A stretch of DNA of 64,000 nucleotides from Scatosoma sp045613545 (GTDB taxonomy: Bacteria; Bacillota; Clostridia; Christensenellales; Borkfalkiaceae). The first letter of the stretch is position 1. Every line of letters begins with the position of its first letter. This document shows, piece by piece, positions 49,399 to 57,965 of this stretch. The notes under the pieces were generated by a model. That model had not been told where the DNA came from. It saw only the letters and a list, made by a program, of their open reading frames with translations, and did not search any database. The stretch spans positions 62,001 through 126,000 of the forward strand of contig JAZLBD010000006.1 of NCBI GenBank assembly GCA_045613545.1, in the 5' to 3' direction. A program made the position numbers and the translations under genes.

Positions 49399-51198
49399 TT
49401 ATTTTTGACGTTTTTCTTTTGCGAGATCTTTTGCCTTTTGGGTATATTGCAAAATCATTTTCGTGTATTCTTTCCGCTTTTGCATATCCGTTTCTTCTTC
49501 AGCGAGATCTTTATAGCGTTTAATATTCCTTTCAATCTGTTGTTGCTGAAGAACCCTGACGCTATCGAAGAAAAACTTTTTGCCTATCTCGCCCGAAAGT
49601 TTATCCTCGTAGTTTAAGTCCAAAATTTCATTGAATTCCACCGTGTTCTCGTCTAAAATCTCGAACAAGTAGCTCGGATGTACCCCCTCCCCTTTCTCTT
49701 GACAAGAACGGATGTACTCCGCAATGATTTTATGCGTTTCTTCGTCAAACTCGAATTTCTCGATCGGCGTTTCTTTCGCGTATTCGATTTGGAAAAGTTT
49801 CGTAGCCAAAACAAACCGCGCCGCCTTTTTGTATTTATCCGTTCCCGCCACGACGTCTTGTGGCGCTACGGGCGCTTGCGCGCTCCCCGTTTTGGGTAGA
49901 TTGTGCAAATCCCGCTCGAGCGAGCCGTAAGTAATCCCCGTTTGCTTGCTCAGACGCTTTAATAAGTCTTCCCTTTCGCTCGCGCTTTCCGCCGTCTCGA
50001 TGACCTTGACCGCCTCGGCGATATATCCGCGTTTTCCCTCCGTCGTTTGCAGATCGAACTTGCGACGGAGCGCGTGGATTTTATAATCGATGAGGGGCAT
50101 GGCTTTGTCGAGGCAAACTTGGTACGCTTCCCGCCCTTGCTTTGCCACGTCGTCGGGATCGAGTCCCTCGGGCATCGGCACGACTTTCACGCGGAGATGC
50201 TCGTCTTTCAAAATTTCCAGTCCGCGAAGATCGGCTTTTTGTCCTGCGAAATCCCCGTCGTAGCTGATGAGAACGTTTTCGGAATACCGCTTGACAAGAC
50301 GCGCTTGGTCTTTCGTGAGAGACGTACCCATGGACGCGACAACGTTCTTAAATCCCGCTTGATAAAGGGAAATCGTATCCATATATCCCTCGACGATAAT
50401 TACCTCGCTTATCGGGTTTTCCCTCTTGAATTTTTTGAGTAAGTTTACGTTGTAGAGTGTTTTGCTCTTATTAAAAAGCAGGGTTTCTTTGGTATTTTTA
50501 TACTTTGCAAAATCGGTCTTTTCCAAAGACCGCCCACCGAACGCCACCACCTCGTCGCTCGCGTTGATAATCGGGAAAATAAACCGTCCCGCTTGCGCGT
50601 CGATGAGTTTGCCATTCTTCGATTCGGCAAGTACGCCTGAGCCGAGCAAGTCCTCCTTTTTATACCCTTTCGAAAGCAAATAGTCGGCAAGTGAAAAGAA
50701 ATCCAGCGAGGCGCCGAGCCCAAACTGTTTCACGATCGACGGGGAGATTTGACGGCGAGAAATATATTCCAAATGCGCGTCGGCTTTTCCGCCGTAAAGG
50801 TTCGCGCGGTAGAACTTCGCCGCGTCGAGCATGATCGCCACCATACGCTTGCGCCGAGCCGCCTCTTCGCGAATTTTATCGCTGTCGAGATTGTTTTCGG
50901 GTACTTGCATTTTCGCGCGGTCGGCTAGGATTCGGATCGCGCCCATAAAATCCGTCGATTCCATTTCTCGAACGAATTTAATGACGTCCCCCGATTCTCC
51001 GCAACCGAAACAGTGATAGAACTGCTCCGACTCGTTGACGGCGAACGAGGGTGTCTTTTCGTGGTGGAAAGGACAACACGCCCAATGCGAATTTCCTTTC
51101 TTTTCGAGCGAGGTGTAGCTCGCTACCACTTCGACCAAATTATTTTTTTCTTTCAGCTCTTGTAAGAATCGAGCGTCTAAACCCCGTCTTTCGCTCAT
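49399..51198 (-). CDS. dnaG: DNA primase
   Basis: 599 residues. The N-terminal zinc finger (WACCPFHHEKTPSF and YHCFGCGESGDVIKF, about 40-75), the RNA-polymerase domain, the Toprim EVIIVEGYMDTISL near 265-278 and a C-terminal helicase-binding domain are in the usual order. It makes RNA primers at the replication fork. The ATG overlaps the dgt stop as ATGA; 45 bp later rpoD begins. Confidence 0.96.
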   Translation of the reverse strand: MSERRGLDARFLQELKEKNNLVEVVASYTSLEKKGNSHWACCPFHHEKTPSFAVNESEQFYHCFGCGESGDVIKFVREMESTDFMGAIRILADRAKMQVPENNLDSDKIREEAARRKRMVAIMLDAAKFYRANLYGGKADAHLEYISRRQISPSIVKQFGLGASLDFFSLADYLLSKGYKKEDLLGSGVLAESKNGKLIDAQAGRFIFPIINASDEVVAFGGRSLEKTDFAKYKNTKETLLFNKSKTLYNVNLLKKFKRENPISEVIIVEGYMDTISLYQAGFKNVVASMGTSLTKDQARLVKRYSENVLISYDGDFAGQKADLRGLEILKDEHLRVKVVPMPEGLDPDDVAKQGREAYQVCLDKAMPLIDYKIHALRRKFDLQTTEGKRGYIAEAVKVIETAESASEREDLLKRLSKQTGITYGSLERDLHNLPKTGSAQAPVAPQDVVAGTDKYKKAARFVLATKLFQIEYAKETPIEKFEFDEETHKIIAEYIRSCQEKGEGVHPSYLFEILDENTVEFNEILDLNYEDKLSGEIGKKFFFDSVRVLQQQQIERNIKRYKDLAEEETDMQKRKEYTKMILQYTQKAKDLAKEKRQK

Positions 51199-52211
51199 AC
51201 CGTCACCCCACCAAGCGTAAAGGTTTCGGGAATAAATAGACTTTCAAACACGCCGATGGCGTACCGATCGGTCATTCCCGAAAGATAATCGCAAACCACT
51301 TGGTTTTCGTCTGATTTTTCTAAAAGCGCCAAATAATCGCTCGGCAATTTGTCGATGTTTTTCATAAAATACGAATACATCGCGGAAAGCATTCTCTCCG
51401 CTCTCTCTTGCATGGATTTATTCGTGATGGCGTACACCCTTGCAAACATAAAATCGCGAAGATCGTTCGTCGCTTTCCACACCTCTTCGGACATACGAAT
51501 ACGGTCTTTCCCCACCGAATGGGCGTAAATATCCGTGACGGCGCGGTTAATCCGCTCTTTCGTAATACTCCCAAGCACTTCTACGGCGTCTTTGGGAAGC
51601 TCGCAAGATTGCAAAATTCCAGCGCGCACGGCGTCCTCGATATCGTGATTGATATAGGCGATTCGATCGGCGATCGACACGACTTCCCCTTCCAGCGTAG
51701 CCGGTTTTCCGGTGCTTTTGTGCTGTAAAATCCCGTCGCGCACTTCCATCGTTAAATTGAGTCCTCGTCCGTCCTTTTCGATGTGATCGACCACACGCAA
51801 CGATTGTACGTTGTGCTCAAATCCACAAGGGGAAAGTTTGGCAAGAACCCTTTCACCCACGTGTCCAAAGGGGGTATGTCCGAGATCATGCCCTAAAGCA
51901 ATCGCTTCGGCAAGATCCTCGTTGAGTCCAAGCGAACGGGCGATGGAACGGGCGATTTGCGACACGTCGAGGGTGTGCGTCAGCCTTGTGATATAGTGAT
52001 CCCCCTCGGGCGCAAAGAATACTTGTGTTTTGTTTTTTAACCGTTTGAAGGAATTGCTATAAATAATGCGATCGCGATCTCTTTGGAAATCGGTGCGGAA
52101 AGGACACGGCGTTTCTTCGTAGATACGGCCGAGCGTCTCTTTCGATTTTTTTGCATACGGCGACAAGATAAGATCTTCCCGTTTATAACACGCCTCTTTC
52201 GGGCTTACCAT
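51195..52211 (-). CDS. dgt: Deoxyguanosinetriphosphate triphosphohydrolase-like HD protein
   Basis: 338 residues from the ATG at 52211. HD-domain motifs: RLTHTLDVSQIARSIARSLGLN, ALGHDLGHTPFGHVGE, LTMEVRDGILQHK and DRIAYINHDIEDA carry the metal His/Asp residues. Members hydrolyse dNTPs and so adjust nucleotide pools. GGAGG lies 11 nt before this ATG; a TTG 9 nt upstream is too close to the GGAGG. Heads the dgt-dnaG-rpoD-trmK-nif3 run. Only a weak promoter candidate (TATAGT near 52245) was seen upstream. Confidence 0.9.
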   Translation of the reverse strand: MVSPKEACYKREDLILSPYAKKSKETLGRIYEETPCPFRTDFQRDRDRIIYSNSFKRLKNKTQVFFAPEGDHYITRLTHTLDVSQIARSIARSLGLNEDLAEAIALGHDLGHTPFGHVGERVLAKLSPCGFEHNVQSLRVVDHIEKDGRGLNLTMEVRDGILQHKSTGKPATLEGEVVSIADRIAYINHDIEDAVRAGILQSCELPKDAVEVLGSITKERINRAVTDIYAHSVGKDRIRMSEEVWKATNDLRDFMFARVYAITNKSMQERAERMLSAMYSYFMKNIDKLPSDYLALLEKSDENQVVCDYLSGMTDRYAIGVFESLFIPETFTLGGVTV

Positions 52212-52338
52212 AACGCGCAATTCCTCCTTTCTTTTTTAATACAATACTATATAAGACAAATTTTTCCGTTTTCCTCTTTTTTCTTCGTATTTTTTTGATT
52301 TTTTATTCTTTTTACGAAAATATGCCTAAAAACACGAA

Positions 52339-52364
52339 AAAAACCGACCAGAAAGTCGGTTTTT
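52339..52364 (-). terminator. Terminator of the FAD oxidoreductase gene
   Basis: A 10-bp stem (52339-52348 with 52355-52364), loop cagaaa, whose A-rich end supplies a U-run on the minus strand, 15 bp after the oxidoreductase stop. Confidence 0.85.
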
Positions 52365-52379
52365 CTTTTTTGTTTATAA

Positions 52380-53774
52380 TTAAACGAGCTTTCTGCCCAT
52401 CAAAACGCCCATTACCGACGCCATCATAAGCCCTCTCGTCCAGCCCGAAGAATCGCCGAGGCAGTGAAGTCCCTCTACGTTCGTGTTGAAGTCGGCGTCC
52501 ATCTTAATGCGGTTGGAATAGAATTTGAGTTCGGGAGAATACAGCAACGTTTCCGTCGAGGCAAAGCCGGGAACGACGATGTCCATCGCTTGAATGAAAT
52601 TGATGATATTTACCATCGTCCGATAAGGCATTGCCGCCGTGATGTCGCCTGCCACCGCGTCTTTGAGGGTGGGTCGGATATTCGAACGGGAAAGCTCCTT
52701 TTCCCACGTTCTCTTGCCGTCTAAAATATCGCCGAAGCGTTGCACCATAATATGTCCTGCGCCGAGCATATTCGTAAGTTCCCCGATCTTTTGCGCGTAC
52801 GCGATCGGTTGGTTGAAAGGATAGGAGAAGTTATGCGAACAAAGAATGGAAAGGTTGGTATTTTCCGTTTTCAAATCCTTATAGCTATGCCCGTTTACCA
52901 CCGCCAAGTTGTTGTCGTAATTTTCTTGGCTGACGAACCCGCCGGGGTTTTGGCAGAACGTTCTCACCTTGTTTTTGAAAGGTTTCGGATAGCCGATGAG
53001 CTTGGATTCGTAAAGCACCTTATTCACCGTTTCCATAACCTCGTTTCTAACTTCCACTCTCACGCCGATATCGACGGTGGAGGGAACGTGTTCCACGCCG
53101 TATTCTTCGCAGACCTTTTCCAGCCAGTCCGCCCCTCTTCTGCCCGTGGCTACGACGGTGTGATCGGCAAAAATATCCATCGCCGAAGCGCCGTCCGATT
53201 TTTGCACGCTCGCGCCCTTACATTTTCCGTTTTCGATAAGAAGGGTGGTACATTCGTAATCGAATAGCATTTCTACGCCGTTCGCTTGCAAATATTTTTC
53301 AATCGAAAGATAAATTTCTTGCGCCTTTTCCGTACCCATATGGCGGATAGGACAATCGACGAGCTTTAATCCCGCGTGAATCGCGCGCTTTCTGATTTCT
53401 TTCACTTCCTCCGTCACGTTGAGCCCCTCGATATGCTCGTCCGCGCCGAAATCGAGGTAGATTTGGTCGGCGTAGTGAATGGTTTCTTGCGCCAAATCCT
53501 CGCCGATGAGTTGGGGCAAATCACCTCCCACTTCCGCACTCAAAGAAAGTTTTCCGTCCGAGAATGCGCCCGCACCCGAAAACCCCGTCGTGATATGGCA
53601 ATAGGGCTTACAGTTCACGCATTTGCCCACCTTGGATTTGGGGCAACTCCTATTTTCGATTGACTTGCCTTTTTCCACGATAACAATGCTCTTTTTACTA
53701 CCCTTTTTTAACATTTCGAGCGCCGTGAAAATCCCCGCGGGACCAGCGCCGATAATAACGACGTCTTTTTTCAT
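52380..53774 (-). CDS. FAD-dependent oxidoreductase of the COG2509 type
   Basis: 464 residues. Dinucleotide-binding GAGPAG at 8-13 (VVIIGAGPAGIFTALEML), a cysteine-rich loop (CPKSKVGKCVNCKPYC, about 43-58) followed by TTGFSGAGAFSDGKLSLS, a second flavin motif ATGRRGADWL and a C-terminal LHCLGDSSGWTRGLMMASVMGVL. These are the marks of the uncharacterised FAD-dependent dehydrogenase family found in many anaerobes; the substrate is unknown. ATG with GGAGGGG 5 nt upstream. Monocistronic, own promoter and terminator. Confidence 0.88.
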   Translation of the reverse strand: MKKDVVIIGAGPAGIFTALEMLKKGSKKSIVIVEKGKSIENRSCPKSKVGKCVNCKPYCHITTGFSGAGAFSDGKLSLSAEVGGDLPQLIGEDLAQETIHYADQIYLDFGADEHIEGLNVTEEVKEIRKRAIHAGLKLVDCPIRHMGTEKAQEIYLSIEKYLQANGVEMLFDYECTTLLIENGKCKGASVQKSDGASAMDIFADHTVVATGRRGADWLEKVCEEYGVEHVPSTVDIGVRVEVRNEVMETVNKVLYESKLIGYPKPFKNKVRTFCQNPGGFVSQENYDNNLAVVNGHSYKDLKTENTNLSILCSHNFSYPFNQPIAYAQKIGELTNMLGAGHIMVQRFGDILDGKRTWEKELSRSNIRPTLKDAVAGDITAAMPYRTMVNIINFIQAMDIVVPGFASTETLLYSPELKFYSNRIKMDADFNTNVEGLHCLGDSSGWTRGLMMASVMGVLMGRKLV

Positions 53775-53836
53775 AATTCCCCTCCGTAGAAGTCTTTACC
53801 TTAAAATAGGCCGTCTAAAAAACACAACCATGAAAT

Positions 53837-53865
53837 ATTATAGCATAATTTTCTTCCGTTTGCAA
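53837..53865 (-). promoter_or_regulatory. Promoter of the FAD oxidoreductase gene
   Basis: Minus strand: TTGCAA (53860-53865), 17-bp spacer, TATAAT (53837-53842), giving a leader of about 55 nt. Confidence 0.78.
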
Positions 53866-53875
53866 GCCTTTTTGC

Positions 53876-53907
53876 AAAAAAAACGATAACGGATCAATCC
53901 GTTATCG
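53876..53907 (-). terminator. Terminator overlapping the end of the CrtO-like gene
   Basis: A 10-bp stem (53884-53893 with 53898-53907). On the minus strand its left arm is the last codons of the CrtO-like gene, the stop codon TGA lies in the 4-nt loop region, and eight U residues follow (53883 to 53876). Confidence 0.9.
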
Positions 53908-54514
53908 CCACTTCCGCGTACAACTCTTCTTCCTGCTTCTTACGTTGCCGTTCCAATTTTTTCAAATTACTCTTATACAATATTTTCAGCTTATACGAAT
54001 TGTACCGTAAAATAAAAAGCGACGGAATATTCATGAAGAAATTGACGATTGCCACGGGAAGTCCGATGGTCAAGGCGTATTTTTCGTTGACGAGCATAAC
54101 CAAAAAGCCAAGAAAAAGGGAAAGAAAATGTACTGCTTCCCCGTAGCAAATTTCAAGCAAAAAGCGTTCCACGTATTCCAAGCTACTCGGATCGGCGATC
54201 TTGTTTTTCCGAAATCCACCGAGCGCGCCAAGTTCTGGAACTCTATCCTTCCATTTCCGAATTTTTAATTTTTCATAAAACTTCTTCTCTTTTGCCCCGA
54301 CGGAAAAACATTTTATATCGTGCGAGAACCACTTTTTCGGTAGGTGATTGACGATCCAAGCAACCACGCCGTCGATCGCTATTACTACTACGACGAAAAG
54401 AATCGTCCAAAGACTGATATTCCACCATTCCACCCCTACCATGGGCGCGACGAACACGTTATTGCCCAAAGCGATCAGAGCGGTTGTAAGTAGAATAATT
54501 CCCACGTATATCAT
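53894..54514 (-). CDS. CrtO-like (glycosyl-diaponeurosporenoate acyltransferase type) membrane protein
   Basis: 206 residues with about four membrane helices (3-20, 34-55, and two at 130-170). The core KIRKWKDRVPELGALGGFRKNKI followed by FLLEICYGEAVH resembles the K-x-W-K-D-x-x-P-E-x-G motif of CrtO-type acyltransferases. In carotenoid pathways CrtO acylates a sugar; no carotenoid genes are nearby, so the acceptor here is more likely a glycolipid (inference). The ATG overlaps the plsC-like stop as ATGA, with GGAGG upstream. Confidence 0.7.
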   Translation of the reverse strand: MIYVGIILLTTALIALGNNVFVAPMVGVEWWNISLWTILFVVVVIAIDGVVAWIVNHLPKKWFSHDIKCFSVGAKEKKFYEKLKIRKWKDRVPELGALGGFRKNKIADPSSLEYVERFLLEICYGEAVHFLSLFLGFLVMLVNEKYALTIGLPVAIVNFFMNIPSLFILRYNSYKLKILYKSNLKKLERQRKKQEEELYAEVAITD

Positions 54515-55362
54515 ACGTTTTCCTCCGTTGTATAAGTTAAAGGGATTTTATAAACTTCTTCGTATTTCGCTTTCACGAGCGCGAACGCCTCGTCCATCAT
54601 CTTTTGCGCGCCGACTTTTTCGCCGAGCGTTTTATCGGGATAGACGGGGGGCATCACGTGCAAAGTATGCCGTTGCAACGGATAGCCGTGCTCGTCTAAT
54701 TTTTCCGCGTCGTCCACCATCGTGATAAAGGTGGGAAGCACGGGCACGCCCGCGTGATACGCCATTTTGAACGCGCCGATTTTATAGGGACGGGGCTTGC
54801 GGTAATTCCACCACATCTCTTGTTCGGGATAAACCAAAATCGTCTCCCCACGTTTTAAGAGGGTGTCCACCGCCGAGAGCATATTCATCATCGTACGCCG
54901 ATTCGACGAGAGAGGGATCGTATTGCAATGGCGGAACAAGAACCCAAAAAGTCCGGGGAAATTCGTGTAATTCCCCTCCCGAATAATCTTGTACAAGTAT
55001 TTGCGCGGAAGGTATTTTCGTATCGCGTGAAAGACCAAGTAGTTATCCCCCACGTTAAAGTGGTTGCAGGTGATCATCGTGCCGTTTTGTAAAACGGATA
55101 AATGTTCTTCCCCCTCCACGCCGTCTAAAATGAGGTTTCCTTTTTTAATTTGCCCCAAGAAAAAGCGATCCCCTAAAAAGTTTGCCACCTTTCGGGAAAT
55201 TTTACTCGACCATTTTTTGCACAAATAATCGACCTTGTCGGGCATAAGCTCGGGGGCGGGCGGATCGTTTTCCACCGCCTCGTTGAGTTTGCCCTCGCGT
55301 TCAAATTTTTCGATTTTTCGCAAGACTTCTAATCGGTCTTGCGAAACTTTCTCTTCTTGCAT
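54511..55362 (-). CDS. PlsC-like 1-acylglycerol-3-phosphate acyltransferase
   Basis: 283 residues from the ATG at 55362. The acyltransferase motif I CNHFNVGDN (H-x4-D, near 97-105), motif III-like VYPEQEMWW and the proline motif VPVLPTF are present. No clear membrane helix; peripheral association is likely. It probably adds a fatty acyl chain to a lysophospholipid or glycolipid. The start is 14 bp after the GT8 stop; the upstream frame extension lies inside GT8 and is rejected. Middle gene of a GT8-PlsC-CrtO-like operon. Confidence 0.85.
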   Translation of the reverse strand: MQEEKVSQDRLEVLRKIEKFEREGKLNEAVENDPPAPELMPDKVDYLCKKWSSKISRKVANFLGDRFFLGQIKKGNLILDGVEGEEHLSVLQNGTMITCNHFNVGDNYLVFHAIRKYLPRKYLYKIIREGNYTNFPGLFGFLFRHCNTIPLSSNRRTMMNMLSAVDTLLKRGETILVYPEQEMWWNYRKPRPYKIGAFKMAYHAGVPVLPTFITMVDDAEKLDEHGYPLQRHTLHVMPPVYPDKTLGEKVGAQKMMDEAFALVKAKYEEVYKIPLTYTTEENV

Positions 55363-55375
55363 CTTTTCTTTTCCC

Positions 55376-56446
55376 TTACTGCTTTTCCACGTATAAGCGG
55401 TAGTAGTTATCCTTGCGCTCCACTTCTTCCATCGCAAGCTCCATCAATTTTTTACCGCCCTCTTGATCGCGCTTTGCCATCGAGGGGGTGAAATTTTCTT
55501 TCGCGCGCAAGATACGATCGTAAAAGCAAGTTTTTTTCGCGTATTTCCAAAAAATTTCGCCGTTTATGATATCGTCGTAGTGCCACGGTTTTTCCGCTAA
55601 ATTATAGTGCATAATTTTCGGCGGATTTTTTTGCGTTCCGCTGATCGGCATTTGATTCCATTCGAGCGGGAAATAATACACCCTATCCTTGCAGATGACG
55701 TTGAGACAGTCTTGATCGGGCGCCACGCGGAAAGGATACCCTGAAAGCTTGGAATAAAACGCTTGATAGAAATTTTCCTCGCGCAACTTTTTCAGGTTCA
55801 TCAAAATGACCCCCGAATTGAAATAGCGTTCCGGCTCGATTCCGAGCGCCTCTTTCGTATAACGGCGGAAACATTCGAACGCAGACACCACTTGATCGGT
55901 AATCGCGCCGATTAAGTTGTCGCCAAGATCAACGCTGTAAAATTCCGATATATCGCCTAAAACAACGGTGTCGCTATCTAAATAAACAGCCTTGTCGTAT
56001 TCGGGGAACATATTCACGATAAACAGACGATAGTAAATCGCGCTCGTGTAATAATCGCGCAAGCACAAGAACTTCTCGATCTCTTTCATCTTTTCCGCAA
56101 CGTCGACGAAGAAGATTTGGAAATCCTCCTCCGCGTACGACATCAGTCGCTCCGCGTCTTCGCCGTTTAACCCCGAATGCATCACGTGGATTTTATATTG
56201 AAATTTTTGGGAGCGATTTTTTTTGAGCGAAGAAATCGCCACCGTCAAAAAGGGCAAATAGATATCGTCGGCCGCAAAAAACACGGGCACGACTTTTTTA
56301 TTCGTTTGATTCAGTTTATTCGACCTTTTCGTTTGCATCTTTTTTTCCTCTTTCCCTTCAATCGACAATCCGCGACAAGAATAGGATACGCGCTCCTCTC
56401 CCGAAACGCTCGCCGTCGATTGCGCAAATAAATAATTCGTTTCCAT
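55376..56446 (-). CDS. Glycosyltransferase family 8 protein
   Basis: 356 residues from the ATG at 56446, with GAGGGG 8 nt upstream. The GT8 core begins at VVPVFFAADDIYLPFLTVAISSL, contains the DxD motif AVYLDSDTVVLG near 150-160 and the downstream block FNSGVILMNL, and ends with KIMHYNLAEKPWHY, which provides the final metal-binding His. The first ~50 residues are basic and unrelated. It moves a sugar from a UDP-sugar with retention. Heads an operon with two acyltransferase-like genes, pointing to an acylated glycolipid or wall glycan. Confidence 0.87.
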   Translation of the reverse strand: METNYLFAQSTASVSGEERVSYSCRGLSIEGKEEKKMQTKRSNKLNQTNKKVVPVFFAADDIYLPFLTVAISSLKKNRSQKFQYKIHVMHSGLNGEDAERLMSYAEEDFQIFFVDVAEKMKEIEKFLCLRDYYTSAIYYRLFIVNMFPEYDKAVYLDSDTVVLGDISEFYSVDLGDNLIGAITDQVVSAFECFRRYTKEALGIEPERYFNSGVILMNLKKLREENFYQAFYSKLSGYPFRVAPDQDCLNVICKDRVYYFPLEWNQMPISGTQKNPPKIMHYNLAEKPWHYDDIINGEIFWKYAKKTCFYDRILRAKENFTPSMAKRDQEGGKKLMELAMEEVERKDNYYRLYVEKQ

Positions 56447-56504
56447 GCGATAACCCCTCAAAAGGAATTTTTTCCCTTTTCGTCCTTTCAAAAAAGTTAT
56501 CTAT

Positions 56505-56533
56505 ATTTTATCTGTTTTCTTTATTTTTTTCAA
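56505..56533 (-). promoter_or_regulatory. Promoter of the GT8-PlsC-CrtO-like operon
   Basis: Minus strand: TTGAAA (56528-56533), 17-bp spacer, TAAAAT (56505-56510). Confidence 0.7.
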
Positions 56534-56797
56534 GCTTTTGAACGCTTTTTTCGTCTATTCGTCCAAAAAACCAATCTATCCGTAAAAGACCCGAATTCTA
56601 CTCTCGCTTCCGTTCTTCCCCCCGTTTTAACTATCGCTTGCGCGTTCGCTCTTCTTGCTTAAAACGCGGGTTTTTTCGTTTTTTTGCTTAAAAAACGCCG
56701 TTTTTTACCGCTTTTTTAATGAAATTCCTCATTTTCTTTTTTATTCGATTATACTCTTCTCTATCGCGTTTTTTTCTTCGAGTAGAGAAAAAACGGG

Positions 56798-56826
56798 GAA
56801 ACTCTACCGCCAGTAGAGTTTCTTTT
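56798..56826 (-). terminator. Terminator downstream of dtd
   Basis: A 10-bp stem (gaaactctac 56798-56807 with gtagagtttc 56813-56822), loop cgcca. On the minus strand the U-run comes after CCCCG; on the plus strand ttttt follows directly. It lies about 40 bp after the dtd stop. Confidence 0.7.
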
Positions 56827-56862
56827 TGTCTTAATTTGAAAAAAAGGAAAGAAAATCTTACT

Positions 56863-57300
56863 CTACGCTTCCAGCAAAATCGTGACGGGTCCGTCGTTTA
56901 ATTGCTCGATTTTCATATCCGCTCCAAAAATTCCCGTCTTAAGAGGAACACCGTTTTCTTTGCATTTCTCGGCGGTATAAAGATATAGCGGTTCGGCTTT
57001 TTCCGGACGTTCGGCTAGAGTAAAGCTCGGACGGTTTCCGTGCGAAGCGTCGCCGTAGAGGGTGAATTGCGACACGAGTAAAATTTCTCCGCTCACGTCT
57101 TTCACCGATACATTCATTTTTCCGTTTTCGTCTTCAAAAATACGAAGATTGCAAATCTTTTTTGCAACGTAGTCCGCTTTTTTCTCGTCGTCTCCCATCG
57201 TAATGCCTAAAAAGACGACGAGTCCGAATCCTATTTCCGACACCTTTTTTCCGTCCACCGATAAGGTGGCGTTTTTCACTCTTTGTACGACTGCGCGCAT
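56863..57300 (-). CDS. dtd: D-aminoacyl-tRNA deacylase
   Basis: 145 residues, typical length. MRAVVQRVKNATLSVDGKKVSEIGFGLVVFLGI at the N-terminus, the SQFTLYGD motif near 77-84 and the GPVTILLEA end with the GP cis-proline motif. It removes D-amino acids from tRNA. ATG with GGAG upstream; the efp stop is 68 bp upstream with a hairpin between. Confidence 0.96.
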   Translation of the reverse strand: MRAVVQRVKNATLSVDGKKVSEIGFGLVVFLGITMGDDEKKADYVAKKICNLRIFEDENGKMNVSVKDVSGEILLVSQFTLYGDASHGNRPSFTLAERPEKAEPLYLYTAEKCKENGVPLKTGIFGADMKIEQLNDGPVTILLEA

Positions 57301-57323
57301 GATTCACTCCTAAAATGCAACAA

Positions 57324-57351
57324 AATGCAGGATTTCATTCAATCCTGCATT
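57324..57351 (-). terminator. Hairpin terminator between efp and dtd
   Basis: An 11-bp stem (aatgcaggatt 57324-57334 with aatcctgcatt 57341-57351), 6-nt loop, followed on the minus strand by TTGTTGCATTTTA. The weak U-run suggests partial read-through into dtd. Confidence 0.65.
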
Positions 57352-57368
57352 CGTCGATGGTTTGCTTG

Positions 57369-57932
57369 TTAAACTCTGCTCATATATTCGCCCGTTCTCG
57401 TGTCGATACGGATCGTTTCGCCCTCTTCTACGAACATAGGAACTTGAATGGTTGCGCCCGTTTCTACCTTTGCGTTCTTCATTGCGTTGGTAGCCGTGTT
57501 GCCCTTTACGCCCGGTTCTGCTTCGATAACTTTCAGTTCCACGAAGTTTTCAGGTTCAACCGAGAACGCTTTTCCGTACAAAAATTTTACGGTGACCATA
57601 TCGTTTTCCTTGATATATTTCAACGCTTCTTCCACTTGTTCGAACGTGAGCATTTCTTGATTGTATTCTTCGTCCATAAACACGTAGAATTCGCCGTCGT
57701 AGTAGGAATACGTCATCTTCTTCGTTTCCACTTGCGCCGTTTCGAGCTTCGTGGTAGGGTTGAACGTTTGATCGGACAAAACTTGTCCCGTCACAACGTT
57801 TTTAAGGGTCGTTCTAACGAACGCAGCGCCCTTACCAGGTTTTACGTGTTGAAATTCCGTCACGGTGTAAACACCACTCTTGTATTCAAAGGTAACGCCC
57901 TTACGAATATCGCCTGCTAAAATTTGTGCCAT
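57369..57932 (-). CDS. efp: Elongation factor P
   Basis: 187 residues. The KOW-like N-terminal domain with the tip loop VKPGKGAAFVR (near 30-40), the middle OB domain and the C-terminal FVEEGETIRIDTRTGEYMSRV signature are complete. It relieves ribosome stalling at polyproline. The tip residue is lysine; the modification pathway is not encoded here. ATG with AAGGAG upstream. Directly follows the M24 peptidase, its usual neighbour. Confidence 0.97.
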   Translation of the reverse strand: MAQILAGDIRKGVTFEYKSGVYTVTEFQHVKPGKGAAFVRTTLKNVVTGQVLSDQTFNPTTKLETAQVETKKMTYSYYDGEFYVFMDEEYNQEMLTFEQVEEALKYIKENDMVTVKFLYGKAFSVEPENFVELKVIEAEPGVKGNTATNAMKNAKVETGATIQVPMFVEEGETIRIDTRTGEYMSRV

Positions 57933-57965
57933 TGTAAATTTCTCCTTTTTTGGATGATTTATTTT

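Larger units (their letters stand above)
56492..56862. other. 371-bp intergenic region between GT8 operon and dtd
   Basis: No credible gene. It holds the GT8 promoter (56505-56533), an AT-rich stretch with T-runs and two near-repeats of gcttaaaa (56658-56700), and the dtd terminator (56798-56826). A short open frame at 56719-56901 has Phe/Arg/Lys-rich composition, no ribosome-binding site and runs into dtd, so I do not call it. Confidence 0.6.

Noticed and set aside
56719..56901. A 60-residue plus-strand open frame before dtd
   Set aside because: AT-rich, no ribosome-binding site, overlaps the dtd terminator and the dtd end.
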